From the NCBI GenBank assembly GCA_015501585.1, contig JADNRY010000026.1, positions 1-64,000 on the forward strand: 64,000 nucleotides of DNA, in the 5' to 3' direction. The notes below the pieces were generated by a model. It was not told the origin of the DNA, made no database searches, and saw only the letters and a program-made list of their open reading frames with translations. The translations under genes and the position numbers were made by a program. Source of the DNA: Rhodocollybia butyracea. Its lineage: Eukaryota > Basidiomycota > Agaricomycetes > Agaricales > Omphalotaceae. Shown here piece after piece: positions 18,471 through 28,107 of the stretch (within the stretch, counting starts at the first letter, position 1; each line of letters starts with the position of its first letter).

Positions 18471-21048
18471 TCACCGACCCTCATTGCTTCCAGCCATTGT
18501 CTTGGATCTTAGATTTCTCTGCACCCCAGTGTTCCCAGCGCTTTTTGCTCCTCTGGTGTTTTTTCGCCCTTTGGGTTTCTTCCCTCCCACGTCTTGTTCT
18601 TCCACCTTGCCAGAATTCCTGCTCGTGCTCGGGGATTGTATATTTCCCTCCTTTCCATCCGCATCGTCGTCACTGTCAAGCTCTATCATGTCTTATAAAT
18701 CCGTTATCCCCATCTTGCTCCCAATTTCCTTCCTAACATCCAGTTTTGGGCTATTGTCTGGGCGATGATCTGATCCCTCCGCTTTCGACTCGATGCTGAA
18801 AGCTCCACCTTCCTCCGCCCCAACAATGGGCACCTTGGGAGTTCCTGTGTCTTCACTGTCGAACACCACGCCAAACCCCTTGTCTCCAGCATTGGACCTG
18901 CGGCTGCCACTGTCGCCGGGCCCCTTACTATCGCGGTTGGACCCTTCGTCAAACCCCTCACCCTCATGGCTGGACTTTCCATCCGAGTCCTTGTGTTTGA
19001 GCTTGGAGCCCTCATTGTCGTTGTCGTTTCCGCTGCCGTTGTCGCTGCCGTTGCCGTTGTTGCTGTCGTCGCCGTTGTTGTCGCCATTGCCGCTGTTGTT
19101 GTCGCCGTTGCTGTTGCCTTCACCGTTGTCGTCGCCGTTGTCGTTGCCGTTGCCGTTGTTGCCGTTGTCGTCGCCATTGTTGCCGTTGTTGCCGTTGTCA
19201 TCGCCGCCGGACGCATGGTCAAAGCCCTCGCTGTCTCAGTTGGGCGCTTCATCGGACTCAGCGCCCTCACTGTCACGGTTAGACTCTGCGTCAGACCTCT
19301 CGCCATTGCTTGAGTTTACCACGCTCCTCCTCTTGGGATCCGGTTCCCCCTTCTTGCTCTTAGCCGCCTTCCTCAAGTTCTCCTCCGTTTCGCTCATCAT
19401 CTTCCCTGCCGTCTTCACCTCTTTTGTCACCTTTAGCTTTATCGCATTCTTGTTCTCTGCCTTCTTCGACGCTATCTCTGGAATCCTCGCCTCTGGCTTC
19501 CGCTTTGTCGGCTTCTCCTCCCCCTCTGTTGGCTTCTCCTCCCCCTTCGTTGGCTTCTCCTCCTCCTCCCTCTTCTTTGCCGGCTTCGCTGGTTTCTTTG
19601 CCCCCTCCTTCTTTTTCGGCGGCTTTGTTGCTTTCTTTGTCTCCTCGTTCTTCTTCGCTGGTTTTTTCGCCTCCTCCTTCTTCTTCGCCTCCTTCTTCTT
19701 CTTCTTCGCTTCCTTCTTCTTCTCCTCGTCCTTCTTCTCCTCACTTTCTGCAAAAGATGACAATGCGTCATAATCGAATGTTTGAACAGAAAGAAGCGAA
19801 TGACTGGGTGCTCTAAAGCGTCATTACATATGAGGGCCTAGCTAGATAAGTGCGACCAACAACTTACCTCATTCTTTCATAAGTTTTTTTTCTCTAGAAA
19901 ATCGAAGTATGCCGGAGAGTTCACCCGAATCCTGTCAATGCTTTCCCATATGGCGTTGTATCTACAGCAAAATTATGATAAAGCGAGTTAGTGACAGTAA
20001 ACCAATGGACTGTTGTTCACTGACTGATCCCTGAGATTTTCTGCTGAGATATGTATACTCTGCCTCATTCCACTCGCATGCTCCGTTATACAGTGATAGA
20101 TCTGCAAATGAGGGTTTGAGCAGGTCGACAAGAAGTTGAAACAAATACTGTCGCCGTCACTGCAGCTATCAGATGTCCTGGCACACGTTGGAGTCGATGC
20201 AGTTCTGTAGTTATGAGGCGATAAGTCGTCTTATTTTGTGCGTGTCGACTAAGAATGCACGAAGGATTTGGGCAATGAGCAAAGAATAGAAAGGCTTTCC
20301 CGACTTCCTTTCCTGAATAAAACAAAACCAGTGACGAAAAAGATAGGGAAAAGACAAAAGAATTACCTTGAAGTCGACACCTTCACAGTGGTATCGGCCT
20401 TCGCCCATCAGCCAGTTGGCCAATTCCGCCTCAAGAAAACATTCTTAGAGCAATTAAAGGAAATAAAAAGGAAGAAGCCTTTACCTGAGGCCCTCCCTCA
20501 TCCACTGAGCTAAAACCAAAATAAGGATCCACAAGTGTTCTGGTCTGTTGCGCTAAGGCATAATGAACATCGGATTTGCTATAAACCATCTGGTAGGAGG
20601 TTTTAGAATGGGAGCATTGGAAGAGCAGAAGGAATTCACCCAGCGTAGCAACTTATCCAGTGCCTGAGGATCCTTCTTGGTCTCACGTAAATCCTCGAGT
20701 ATCCGGTTATCATCACCTTGCTGCAAAACCAACTCCTCTTCCAGTACTTCCCAGGCAAACATCTTGTCAGAAGGAAACATATCCAGAAGGCAGATCGCCT
20801 TTCTCACCGCCTGTTTACTTATCTTTGCAAGCGCATCGGAAGCAAGATCGCTTTGAAGGACTTTTGCCCTGGTTCCATTCTGTTTGTTCTTGTTCTTGTT
20901 CTCCTTCGTCACGTCCTCGATAACCATCTGAAGAAATGGAACATATGTACATTAGTGGAAAAATCAAAAGAAGTAGATTTTCGCTCACATCATCTCCTTC
21001 ATCTCCATCGTCTCCATCGCCTCCTTTGTCTCCTTCACCGTATTCCAT
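18471..21048 (-). pseudogene. unrecognised multi-exon protein with Lys-rich and Asn/Gly/Asp-repeat C-terminus, nonsense codons
   Basis: Exons read on the minus strand: 21048-20989 (MEYGEGDKGGDGDD...), 20927-20640 (96 codons, MVIEDV through LDKLLRW), 20509-20485, 20429-20367 (AELANWLMGEGRYHCEGVDFK, 21 codons), one from 20312 (GKPFYSLLIAQILRAFLVD), one around 20144-20030 (LYNGACEWNEAEYTYLS), about 19967-19866 (YNAIWESIDRIRV), and 19815-18471. All introns are GT-AG and short. The last exon encodes a Lys/Glu/Ala-rich segment, then NGDD/NGNN repeats, then a basic tail. Its frame is broken by TGA at 19238-19236 and TAA at 18695-18693 but is otherwise open for 430 codons. Two one-base slips are also seen, near 19880 (A8 run) and near 20133. 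I recognise the arrangement as a mushroom-type hypothetical protein but cannot name a family; the C-terminus suggests nuclear or nucleic-acid binding. Confidence 0.6.
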
Positions 21049-21694
21049 TGTAATGTTGCTGTCTTGGAAGCGTCGAAGCGGAACGATGGCGATGTAGCAC
21101 ATTGTGGCGCGCGAAACCGATAACCAGACGGCGAATGAGAAGTGTCGAAAAGGAAGAACAACGACAAGGCGCTTCGCACGACGATTAGGGTCAGCAAGAT
21201 GCACAAGAAACAAAAGGGCGAGAGTGAAACTGGTCTTGGCAAGAGAACAAAAGGCAGCGCGGAATTAAGGAGAGGCGGGCAGCGAAAGAACCAGCTGCGC
21301 GGGATATGACACAAAAAAAAAGTCAAAGATTTCAAAGAAGACTTGTCTTCGCGATGGGTAAGGGCGAGGGATGCTCTCAATACAGCGGGGATGTGGAGAA
21401 TCGTCTCATCTCCTTCAAGGTCCAAGGAAATAGCGAAGAAGTTGTCGACACACGTTAGCAGGGTTTAGCAGGGCCCAGAGGCCCTGCTACTTGTAAATTG
21501 GGGATGCAAGCACAAAGTACACTGCGTACTCTGCCCTGACTTCCCTTCCCCTCCCATGCCAAGCAGAGAGCGTTCCGCTGAGCTGGGTGCACTGGGGTAA
21601 TACGATATGCCGCATTGGTATAGAATATCGCCGCCTCGCACCGGGTAGGGACAGTAACAGCGGCGCAGTGGCTGCAAATGTTCACCACTCTGTA
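21049..21694. other. upstream region of the Lys-rich protein gene
   Basis: Probable promoter of the minus-strand gene. Antisense open frames here have no coding character. Nothing further is supported. Confidence 0.4.
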
Positions 21695-21976
21695 GGAAGA
21701 TTGGTTGCATCACCACTGTTCAGGAGTAAACATTGGGTTTCCAAAGAAACGATATATTTTGAACTAATCTGAACAAGTCGAGTACACTCGAGAGTAGCAG
21801 CCAGCTGCTTTTCTTGTGCAATGTATGAGGAAATGGAAGATCGGTTGCATCACCACTGTTCAGGAGTAAACGTTGGGTTTCCAAAGAAACAATATATTTT
21901 GAACTAATCTGAACAAGTCGAGTACGCTCGAGAGTAGCAGCCAGCTGCTTTTCTTGTGCGATGTATGAGGAAATGG
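21695..21976. repeat. 140-bp tandem duplication
   Basis: Two near-identical units begin with GGAAGAT(T/C)GGTTGCATC at 21695 and 21835 and end with GAGGAAATGG. They differ by only a few transitions. The repeat covers the distal end of the SPT16-derived sequence and its flank, and makes an antisense ORF look artificially long. Confidence 0.85.
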
Positions 21977-22039
21977 ACAACGGATTGAGGAGAGGCGTCA
22001 GAGAAGTCGCTCGCCCCGGCGCTGCTAGCGGACTCCGCC

Positions 22040-23440
22040 AATTCGTCTGGTTCGGCCACAAACTCTGAATCTGAATCTGAAGCATCGGATGCTTCGCTCT
22101 ATGAGATGAGGGTGGCATCAGGGATATTCTCGTTCTTAAGACAGAAGAGGTACATACCTCCACTCCTTGGGTAGTGCTGCACAGGAAGGTCCAACTCCCT
22201 TGGAAAAACTCATACGGTGATTCGTTGATATGCTTCATGATAGGATCCCAGTTCAAGTTGACAGGACCTTCAGCCATTGCAGTGTCCACAGAACTTTTTT
22301 TCGAAAGACGCGATTAGCACCGACTCGATGTAGAAAGTAAATCAACTCACTCTAGCCAATTTTTGACATTGTCCGTTGACGAGCTTTGAGATTAAGTGGA
22401 TATGCAACGGTAGCTTGGTAAAATTCTTGAAAATCAAACACAGATCAAATTGCTTGAGACTGTACTGCACACGCTCAAGTGAAGCAATCTCTATGTCGGA
22501 CAGAGTGACAAACAAAAATAGAGGATCCGTGAGATGAATTAAGCAGTCTGTTGTAGGCTAGTCAAACGGAAGTACGGAAGGGGACACCTTCGAAAGCCAG
22601 TTCTCAGAAAAGAATGTCAAGCTCCAGTGTTTCTCCATTCTGCGGAATCTCAAATGAGATGAAGCAGTGTGCAAGTGAGGGCATGCGACTTACAGATGAG
22701 GAAGCGGCTTCTGCGGTCGCCTTAATTTCCTTGTGTAAGATTTACCTTCGCTTCTGTTCTTGGTGCTACATCTCAATTTCATCCTCGTCATCGGTATTTA
22801 TGCTTCCTGTTTCGTCAAATTGAACATCTGTAGCCTCACGGAAGAGTTGGACATCCTGGAACAAAGGTAAGCTATACATAACATAACAGAAAAAATGTAG
22901 CTGACAAATGTTTTCTTCTTGTCGACAAGAATTGGGGATCTAAGGTGCACATGAACAATGACGAGGCTGAAAGAAAAGGTGTTTGATATTGTTGAGTAGC
23001 ACGTCTACACCGTATTAAGTTAATAATGTCAAGCAATATTTCAAGGCAAGTACTCACTGACTTTCTGACCCATTGGAGATTGGTATCGAACGCTGTTCCG
23101 ATGGATTTCTACTTCGCCCGGAAGCCTTTTACCATCTGGAGCAGACAACAAGCAATTCTTGCTCGATAACATCGATCACTTCCTTCTTCTGCGCCTCCCG
23201 TTTGTTTATGTCCCTTTTCAGCGCGTTGATTTGTTTATTGATCGAGTCAAAACGATGTCCATCCGTTGAACGGTATGAGATTGACGGAACAAAGGGAGCA
23301 TCGGGATCTTCAACGGCTACATTTAAAGGTACTTATTACTTACCAACGACTTGACCCAGCGTCTGGAAATAGATTCGAAGGTAGGTAAAATCACCTTCGC
23401 TGGATTGTCCTCTGCAAGTAAAACATTTTAGTCGGATTTT
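22040..23440 (-). pseudogene. SPT16 (FACT histone chaperone) C-terminal half, decayed fragment
   Basis: SPT16 pairs with Pob3/SSRP1 to move H2A-H2B during transcription and replication. On the minus strand, exon scraps follow the SPT16 order: GDFTYLRIYFQT (about 23390), a long block with PFVPSISYRSTDGHRFD and KRDINKREAQKKEV (about 23320-23180), GKRLPGEVEIH and RYQSPMGQK (about 23130-23060), SPILVDKKKT (about 22935), DVQLFREATDVQFDETG (about 22855-22800), ELAFEGVPFRTSV (about 22600), LIHLTDPLFLFVTLSDIEI and ERVQYSLKQFDL (about 22545-22450), STDNVKNWLE (about 22370), and EGPVNLNWDPIMK then ESPYEFFQ (22275-22200). Introns are retained. TGA at 22606-22604 and 22564-22562 replaces likely CGA. Several frameshifts are present. 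The N-terminal aminopeptidase-like half is absent, so this is not the cell's working copy. Confidence 0.85.
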
Positions 23441-23740
23441 TCAGGCGGATGGATACAAGATTCGAACCTGTGCGGATGGCAGTAGCTTGTGCAACAATTC
23501 GGCTCAACGGCTTCGAATTCCACAGCACGCATTCCTTCTCGCACAAGGAAAGTGTTGCCATTGTGAATGGGACGATAGGCTTTTGCAAAATTAGTTAAAA
23601 ATGATTGTTGAAGCGAATACAGCAACGTGCATTGATGAAAGTATGGCTTCAAGTACATGTCGAAGAATTCTACACTCAACCTCTCAATAGAGCCGTCGAA
23701 AAGTAAGATATGCACACGCTTCCCGTGTTTGATAACTAGC
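23440..23740 (-). pseudogene. CDC48/p97 N-domain fragment fused upstream of the SPT16 fragment
   Basis: CDC48 is the AAA+ segregase for ubiquitinated proteins. The minus-strand frame 23808-23428 contains its N-terminal domain in order: HGKRVHILLFDGSIE, FFDMYLKPYF, then after an intron-like insert (about 23625-23585) AYRPIHNGNTFLVREGMRAVEF. These match the conserved GKR-HVLPFDD, DVYLKPYF and AYRP...FLVRGGMR segments of p97. Only about 70 of roughly 800 residues are present; both AAA domains are absent. It passes directly into SPT16-derived sequence near 23440. Two unrelated conserved nuclear genes in the same orientation, each with introns, indicate capture or rearrangement of genomic fragments. 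Confidence 0.8.
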
Positions 23741-24346
23741 ATAAAGTTGATTCCGTTTAGGAGACACCGAATCTCCCACTTCTTGTAGGTTGCGACCATC
23801 ATGTCCACCTGTGAGCCGAAGACTCATATGAGATTTAAGATTGTCGGAGCCTCTAGTCTATTCTGATAAAGCGTTTAAAGGGGAGAAAAGTACTGGTAAT
23901 TGCGTCAGCTAGGGCAATGGTAATAAGAAAAGAAATTGTACGCACCTACTAACAAACACTTTTTGCAACATCTATGAGGGAGAAGCACTGGAAGGCGGTG
24001 TAACATCCACATTGACAGAGCGCACTAAAGAAGGATGGAGCTTTTCAGCGATAATGGAGCACAAAAGCAAGAAATATGTACCAAGTCTATTATTTTCTTT
24101 TTCATGTTAAATCATTGTTCTTATGCTTGTCACGCCGCAAACGCACTGCAACATATGTTTTTAAAACTCCTGATACCTTCGAATTTGGGTCTACTATAAA
24201 TATGGCACTGCAAGTGCTGATCACAGCTCAAGTCATAGCTACGCATTGGCTACGCATCCCAGGCAAGTATTTAGCGTGATATGGGGCCCCGGCAGTTCCT
24301 AAATGGGACCACATTGGTTATACTACCGCTACCACTACCAATACCA
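23741..24346. other. non-coding stretch containing one copy of a duplicated segment
   Basis: No gene is supported. Positions about 23862-24080 resemble 29486-29745 (shared words include CATCCACATTGACAGAGCG and AGCTTTTCAGCGATAA), so it holds one copy of an imperfect dispersed duplication in the same orientation. Confidence 0.5.
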
Positions 24347-25876
24347 TCAGCAAAATGTACAAAGAAAAATAGAACTATAACAGACCCAGTCATCATCCCG
24401 CACGAATTCTAATAGCACTACTCGCAAACCTTCACGTCTATCCAAATTCGCTAACGGCTCATAAACTTTGCGATCGACTGTGCCGAGCGGAAACTTGAGA
24501 ATAACAGACCGTATGCAGCCTTGTCCCCTTGACATTGCTGCAGACCGCTCTGAACCCAGTGGAAACCAGCGTGATTGAACCATTGAAACAAGTTCAGAGT
24601 GGCTGCAACAGCTATCAGAAGACAGGTAGAGACTGTGTAGTTTCGGAACAAGGGAGATATCATCCCAAACAGTGAGCGCTGACATCAGCTTTAAAGTGAC
24701 TGGACTTTGTCTCTGATGATTGCGGTAAATTGTGGCGGCTTCCTCAATTTCGAGGGAAGTTAGAGATGGCATGAGATGGAGGGTTCGTAGAAGGTTATCA
24801 TCAGTTAGAGATATCCTTTTGATAACAAATGCAGTGATCATGCATTCTGATCTCGACACGAAGGATTCAAATGCCTCGGTTGACCACTCCTTGCCACCAT
24901 CAACCACGAGCTCGGCCAGAGAAGGAAAATTGAAGGAGAGAAATAAAGCCTCTAGTGAGACTATATCTCTTGTAGCAAGTGAAGTGATGTTGGGGTATTT
25001 GCTGGCTTTCTCAAGTCTGATAGAGTCTTCTATGAAACTGATCTCGAGAAAAGTCAGAGAAACGCAGCAATCCAGAACTTTCTTCAATGTTTCCAGGGAC
25101 TCTAAGTGTCCGTCGACACAAAATTTTGTAATCTTTTGGCAGATGATGGTGGGGATTGGCAGTAGAGACGTTGGTTCAACAAAACCCCGAACTGTACAAA
25201 GTTTTGGGGAAGTTTCGAACCGACAAAGATCGGCGGCACTGGCACCTTTTCCACCACCGATATCCAGCTCAACAAGAAGGGGAAATTCAAGGCCAGAGAG
25301 TATATTATAACCAGAGATTGAATTATCTCCAGTGTATCTGAACATCTTCCAATGATGACTTTCGTTTGTGAGCATAGTTAGGCCAGGAAAGGTAAGAGGG
25401 CCATGCCAGTGAAGGGGCTGTGTACCCTTTGCAAGCAACGTTATGTTTAACAGAACCTGATGAGATTTCTCCAGAAACCCGACGATCCTATCTGAAAAGC
25501 TAGCCACTGAACGTTCAGGCGCTCCCCAGTTTTCCGGCCTAGAAATGGTTGTCTCTACTGTTAAGTTGGACCAGAGTTTCGGTAATCCTTTTACGATTCT
25601 GTACCAACGATGACAAACGGAACCTATCGCGATGGCAGGGAGAGAGGTGTAGCAGTGGCTCTTCAGATAATTTTCTGCGCATGTGTACTCCATAATTATT
25701 GCTAATATTTCGTCCGGCACCATCCAAAAGGGAGATGGCAAAAATTTGATTTTTTCTCTCTGCTTTCGCGGTATCTCCATTTCATGGCCAAGGTTACGTC
25801 GGTCAGAAAACAGAACCTCGATTTGAGCATCAAGTTTCTCCATCTGAGCCTCGACGATTTTGATGTCTTCATCCAT
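24347..25876 (-). CDS. F-box/LRR-like protein, intact
   Basis: A single open exon of about 509 codons. The N-terminus is a coiled coil (EDIKIVEAQMEKLDAQIEVL), followed by an F-box-like motif (LPSPFWMVPDEILAIIMEYT), a second helix with VCHRWYRIVKGLPKLW, and irregular leucine-rich repeats to the C-terminus (for example LTFLEISFIEDSIRLE, SLTSLEIEEAAT). This is the standard layout of the expanded agaric F-box family, which is expected to dock targets to SCF ubiquitin ligase through Skp1. The ATG at 25876 was chosen because it is the first in the frame; the frame stays open for about 40 more codons upstream without an ATG, so a 5' exon is possible. There are no frameshifts or nonsense codons, which makes it unusual here. 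Substrate unknown. Confidence 0.8.
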   Translation of the reverse strand: MDEDIKIVEAQMEKLDAQIEVLFSDRRNLGHEMEIPRKQREKIKFLPSPFWMVPDEILAIIMEYTCAENYLKSHCYTSLPAIAIGSVCHRWYRIVKGLPKLWSNLTVETTISRPENWGAPERSVASFSDRIVGFLEKSHQVLLNITLLAKGTQPLHWHGPLTFPGLTMLTNESHHWKMFRYTGDNSISGYNILSGLEFPLLVELDIGGGKGASAADLCRFETSPKLCTVRGFVEPTSLLPIPTIICQKITKFCVDGHLESLETLKKVLDCCVSLTFLEISFIEDSIRLEKASKYPNITSLATRDIVSLEALFLSFNFPSLAELVVDGGKEWSTEAFESFVSRSECMITAFVIKRISLTDDNLLRTLHLMPSLTSLEIEEAATIYRNHQRQSPVTLKLMSALTVWDDISLVPKLHSLYLSSDSCCSHSELVSMVQSRWFPLGSERSAAMSRGQGCIRSVILKFPLGTVDRKVYEPLANLDRREGLRVVLLEFVRDDDWVCYSSIFLCTFC

Positions 25877-26190
25877 CACATTCGATACCAGTTGAATTAC
25901 TTTTCGCGCCTCTGAAACGACAGAGGGGCCCGAGAAAGATCGAAGCTGTTCGTTTATGTCTTTATCGTCAAGCTTTAAACAAGCTCTGTGAGCTAAGTGC
26001 TGTCATGGGTTGAAACAAATGAGCGCTCAAGGGTGAGAAATAGCATTCTCTTTAACATTGTATTACAACTCCAGTACACTTGCCTGTTGTCCTTGAAAAA
26101 ATGCAACCTTGACCGCGAAGCCCTTGAGAATCCCTTGAGAAACCCAAAAAAGATCTATGTTGAAAGTAATTTGAAAAAAAAAAAAGGAAT
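25877..26190. other. upstream region of the F-box-like gene; T-run after the tRNA-like gene
   Basis: The probable promoter of the minus-strand F-box-like gene. It also includes an A12 run (about 26174-26185) which on the minus strand is a T12 run directly after the tRNA-like gene, a good RNA polymerase III terminator. Confidence 0.5.
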
Positions 26191-26279
26191 GGTCCAACCA
26201 GGACTCGAACCTGGGCCTCACGGGACAGTCTTCCGCCGTCCACTACCGCCATGCGCGCTAACCACTACACCATTGGACC
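26191..26279 (-). tRNA. tRNA-like gene with intron, anticodon loop not canonical
   Basis: Read on the minus strand the 89 nt fold into a perfect 7-bp acceptor stem (GGTCCAA/TTGGACC), a 4-bp D stem, a 5-bp anticodon stem (CATGG/CCGTG) and a perfect T arm (CCAGG-TTCGAGT-CCTGG), with A and B boxes in place. The anticodon loop plus intron is 25 nt, but position 33 would be G rather than the universal U, so no anticodon is assigned. A strong T-run terminator follows. It may be a real intron-containing tRNA that I folded wrongly, a tRNA pseudogene, or the head of a SINE. Confidence 0.6.
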
Positions 26280-26349
26280 GATGTAATTATTTCTTTTGCA
26301 GAGATATTTGACTGCTCCGAAGCCAATGAAAAAATTGATACCAACACGA

Positions 26350-28107
26350 TTACTTTTTAGCGTACTGATTACGAAGGTCTTCCCATATAGAGAACATCTG
26401 AAGCCCATTTCCCCACCTGGCTTTTCGATCCTCCTCTCTCTTCATCTTCATCTCAGGCGTCGCAGCTGCCATGAAGTCTTTATCGGACTGGAAGCCGTTG
26501 TAAACCCAACGAAAAAGACCTGAAGACGAATACTGAATAATTGAGTAATGTTCTTCTCCAGGTTGAATGGGCACATTCGAGTGGGTCAGCAGTGCGGAGG
26601 GAATGAGAATCGTAGATCCAGGAGGAAAGCGTATGACAAGACCAAGGTCCCAGAGAATCATATGCCCGCTGCGATCTGGATCAAAGTTACCTAGAGCAGT
26701 GATAGCACACCATCCGAAAGCAAGGTTGTGGCAGTCAGTATGAGGCCAGGTGACTGTACATGGGCCGAGGTTAAAGGAAACGCCTGCGAAAACACCGTTG
26801 AACCATCAAGTAAGTCTAGGATTGGAAGCAAAAAGGTTGTTGAGGTTTTTGTTGTACAATCCAAACAGATTCGCCGCAAAGCATTGGAAGATGGCTATAG
26901 AAGAAAACAATTAGAAATTAAATATCAATAAAAGGAGGGAGTAGCTTACAGTTTGCAAACCCAACAAGATGACGGAAGCCAAAAGATGCAATAAGGCTGA
27001 CAAGGATGGCACAATTGGCTACACCATAGAAAGCCATTGTACCAGGTCTCTGCGGTTGAAAAATTAGCCGGGGATGGGATGGAGAATCAGCGCCTATACC
27101 TTACTACCCCCGCCAAACGATGTACCTACAGCAACCGAAGGAAACTTCCCTCTTTTATGAGCTTCCTGTTTCTTACTGAACGTCATACTGCCGCGAGCAT
27201 CTTTGATTTGGGCTGTAAGTTCGGTCATAACTGCATCCCAATTATCATCCCTAGGTTTGCCAGCAAGAACTGCGATGATACGGCCTGCTTTATCTACGAC
27301 AACATAACAATCCCTAGAGCAGTTTGTGCTGCGTAAGCAAATAAAACAAATTCGAAGGCATGGACCCACTCACTTTCCATTCCATGGAACAAGCTCCAGG
27401 TTATATTCCTCACCAGTAAGCGCAGCAACGTCTGGAAGTATTTTCTCAAAGATTTGCCTGAGCCCCGACCATGCACCCTTGTTGACAGGAAGGTCTTCAG
27501 TGGAAAAAGAATCGCCAGCGCTGAGGGTTTGCGCCTCTGCAGCACGACGGCGTGCAACCTCTTTCAGAGCCTTCTGCAGAAGAGGTTGGGCCGGCTGATC
27601 AACCTTTCGTTTAACGCTTTGCTGCTCATGCTTTCTTTGGGTTTTTCTCTTCCTTCGAGCTGCCTTCCCTTGATCCAGAGGCAGCTGAGCAGCATCCCCT
27701 CGAGGAGGCTTCTGCGGGTCAGGCGCTGGTGCTTTTAGGGCATCGCTTTCTGCGGTGTGAAGAAGCGGATGAACGAGCCCAAAAGATGGAAGCGGGAAAG
27801 CGCCGGGGTCGCCCTCAGGAGAGGGAGGCGCGCAGCTCCCAGGGGCAGAAGAGAACGAGGTTTCATCGCTGTGCACAGAAGAAGGGGCGTGGGCGACAGA
27901 GGAGAACTCGTAGCAGCTGCGGTCTCCTGCAGCAGAGGACGCTGGAGGCGAGCCGTGGCTAGCGGCGGAAGGTGGAAAAGAAGGTGCGCCTTCGACGCAA
28001 TAGTCGCAGTCATTGCAGTCGCTCTCTAGGTCTACGTCGTGGTCGCCTTCGTCGTCAGAGAGGGAGTCGATATACCGGTCAAGAGCCAGAGACACGTCGT
28101 ACTCCAT
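26350..28107 (-). CDS. Tet-like 2OG-Fe(II) dioxygenase family protein, one in-frame TGA
   Basis: Four exons join in phase: 28107-27374, 27313-27100, 27049-26950 and 26894-26350, about 530 residues. The N-terminal part is acidic then basic (PPRGD, KAARRKRKTQRK). The C-terminal exon carries the double-stranded beta-helix signature: PHTDCHNLAFGWCAITALG with the HxD iron pair, GHMILWDLGLVIRFPPGST, and LIPSALLTHSN with the distal His. The family is greatly expanded in Agaricomycetes; related Tet/JBP enzymes oxidise 5-methylcytosine. Two defects are seen. An in-frame TGA at 26808-26806 (after PRLT) sits where CGA would read through. The usual Arg after the distal His (GETRYS in relatives, as I recall them) is His here (GEEHYS), which may remove 2-oxoglutarate binding. 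Family assignment is by motif; DNA demethylase activity is not shown. Confidence 0.65.

Noticed and set aside
18966..19313. Plus-strand Val/Ala-rich ORF (and overlapping Ser/Pro/Leu ORFs at 18793-19816)
   Set aside because: It is the antisense of the Asn/Gly/Asp and Lys-rich repeats of the minus-strand gene; repeat codons keep the complementary frames open.
21720..22289. 189-codon minus-strand ORF called as one protein
   Set aside because: Only its first 40 codons follow SPT16; the rest is kept open by the 140-bp tandem duplication and has internal repeats of the same peptide.
24732..25310. 192-codon plus-strand ORF
   Set aside because: It is antisense to the intact F-box-like gene, which explains the open frame.
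27729..28029. Arg-rich plus-strand ORFs
   Set aside because: They are shadows of the GC-rich first exon of the dioxygenase gene.
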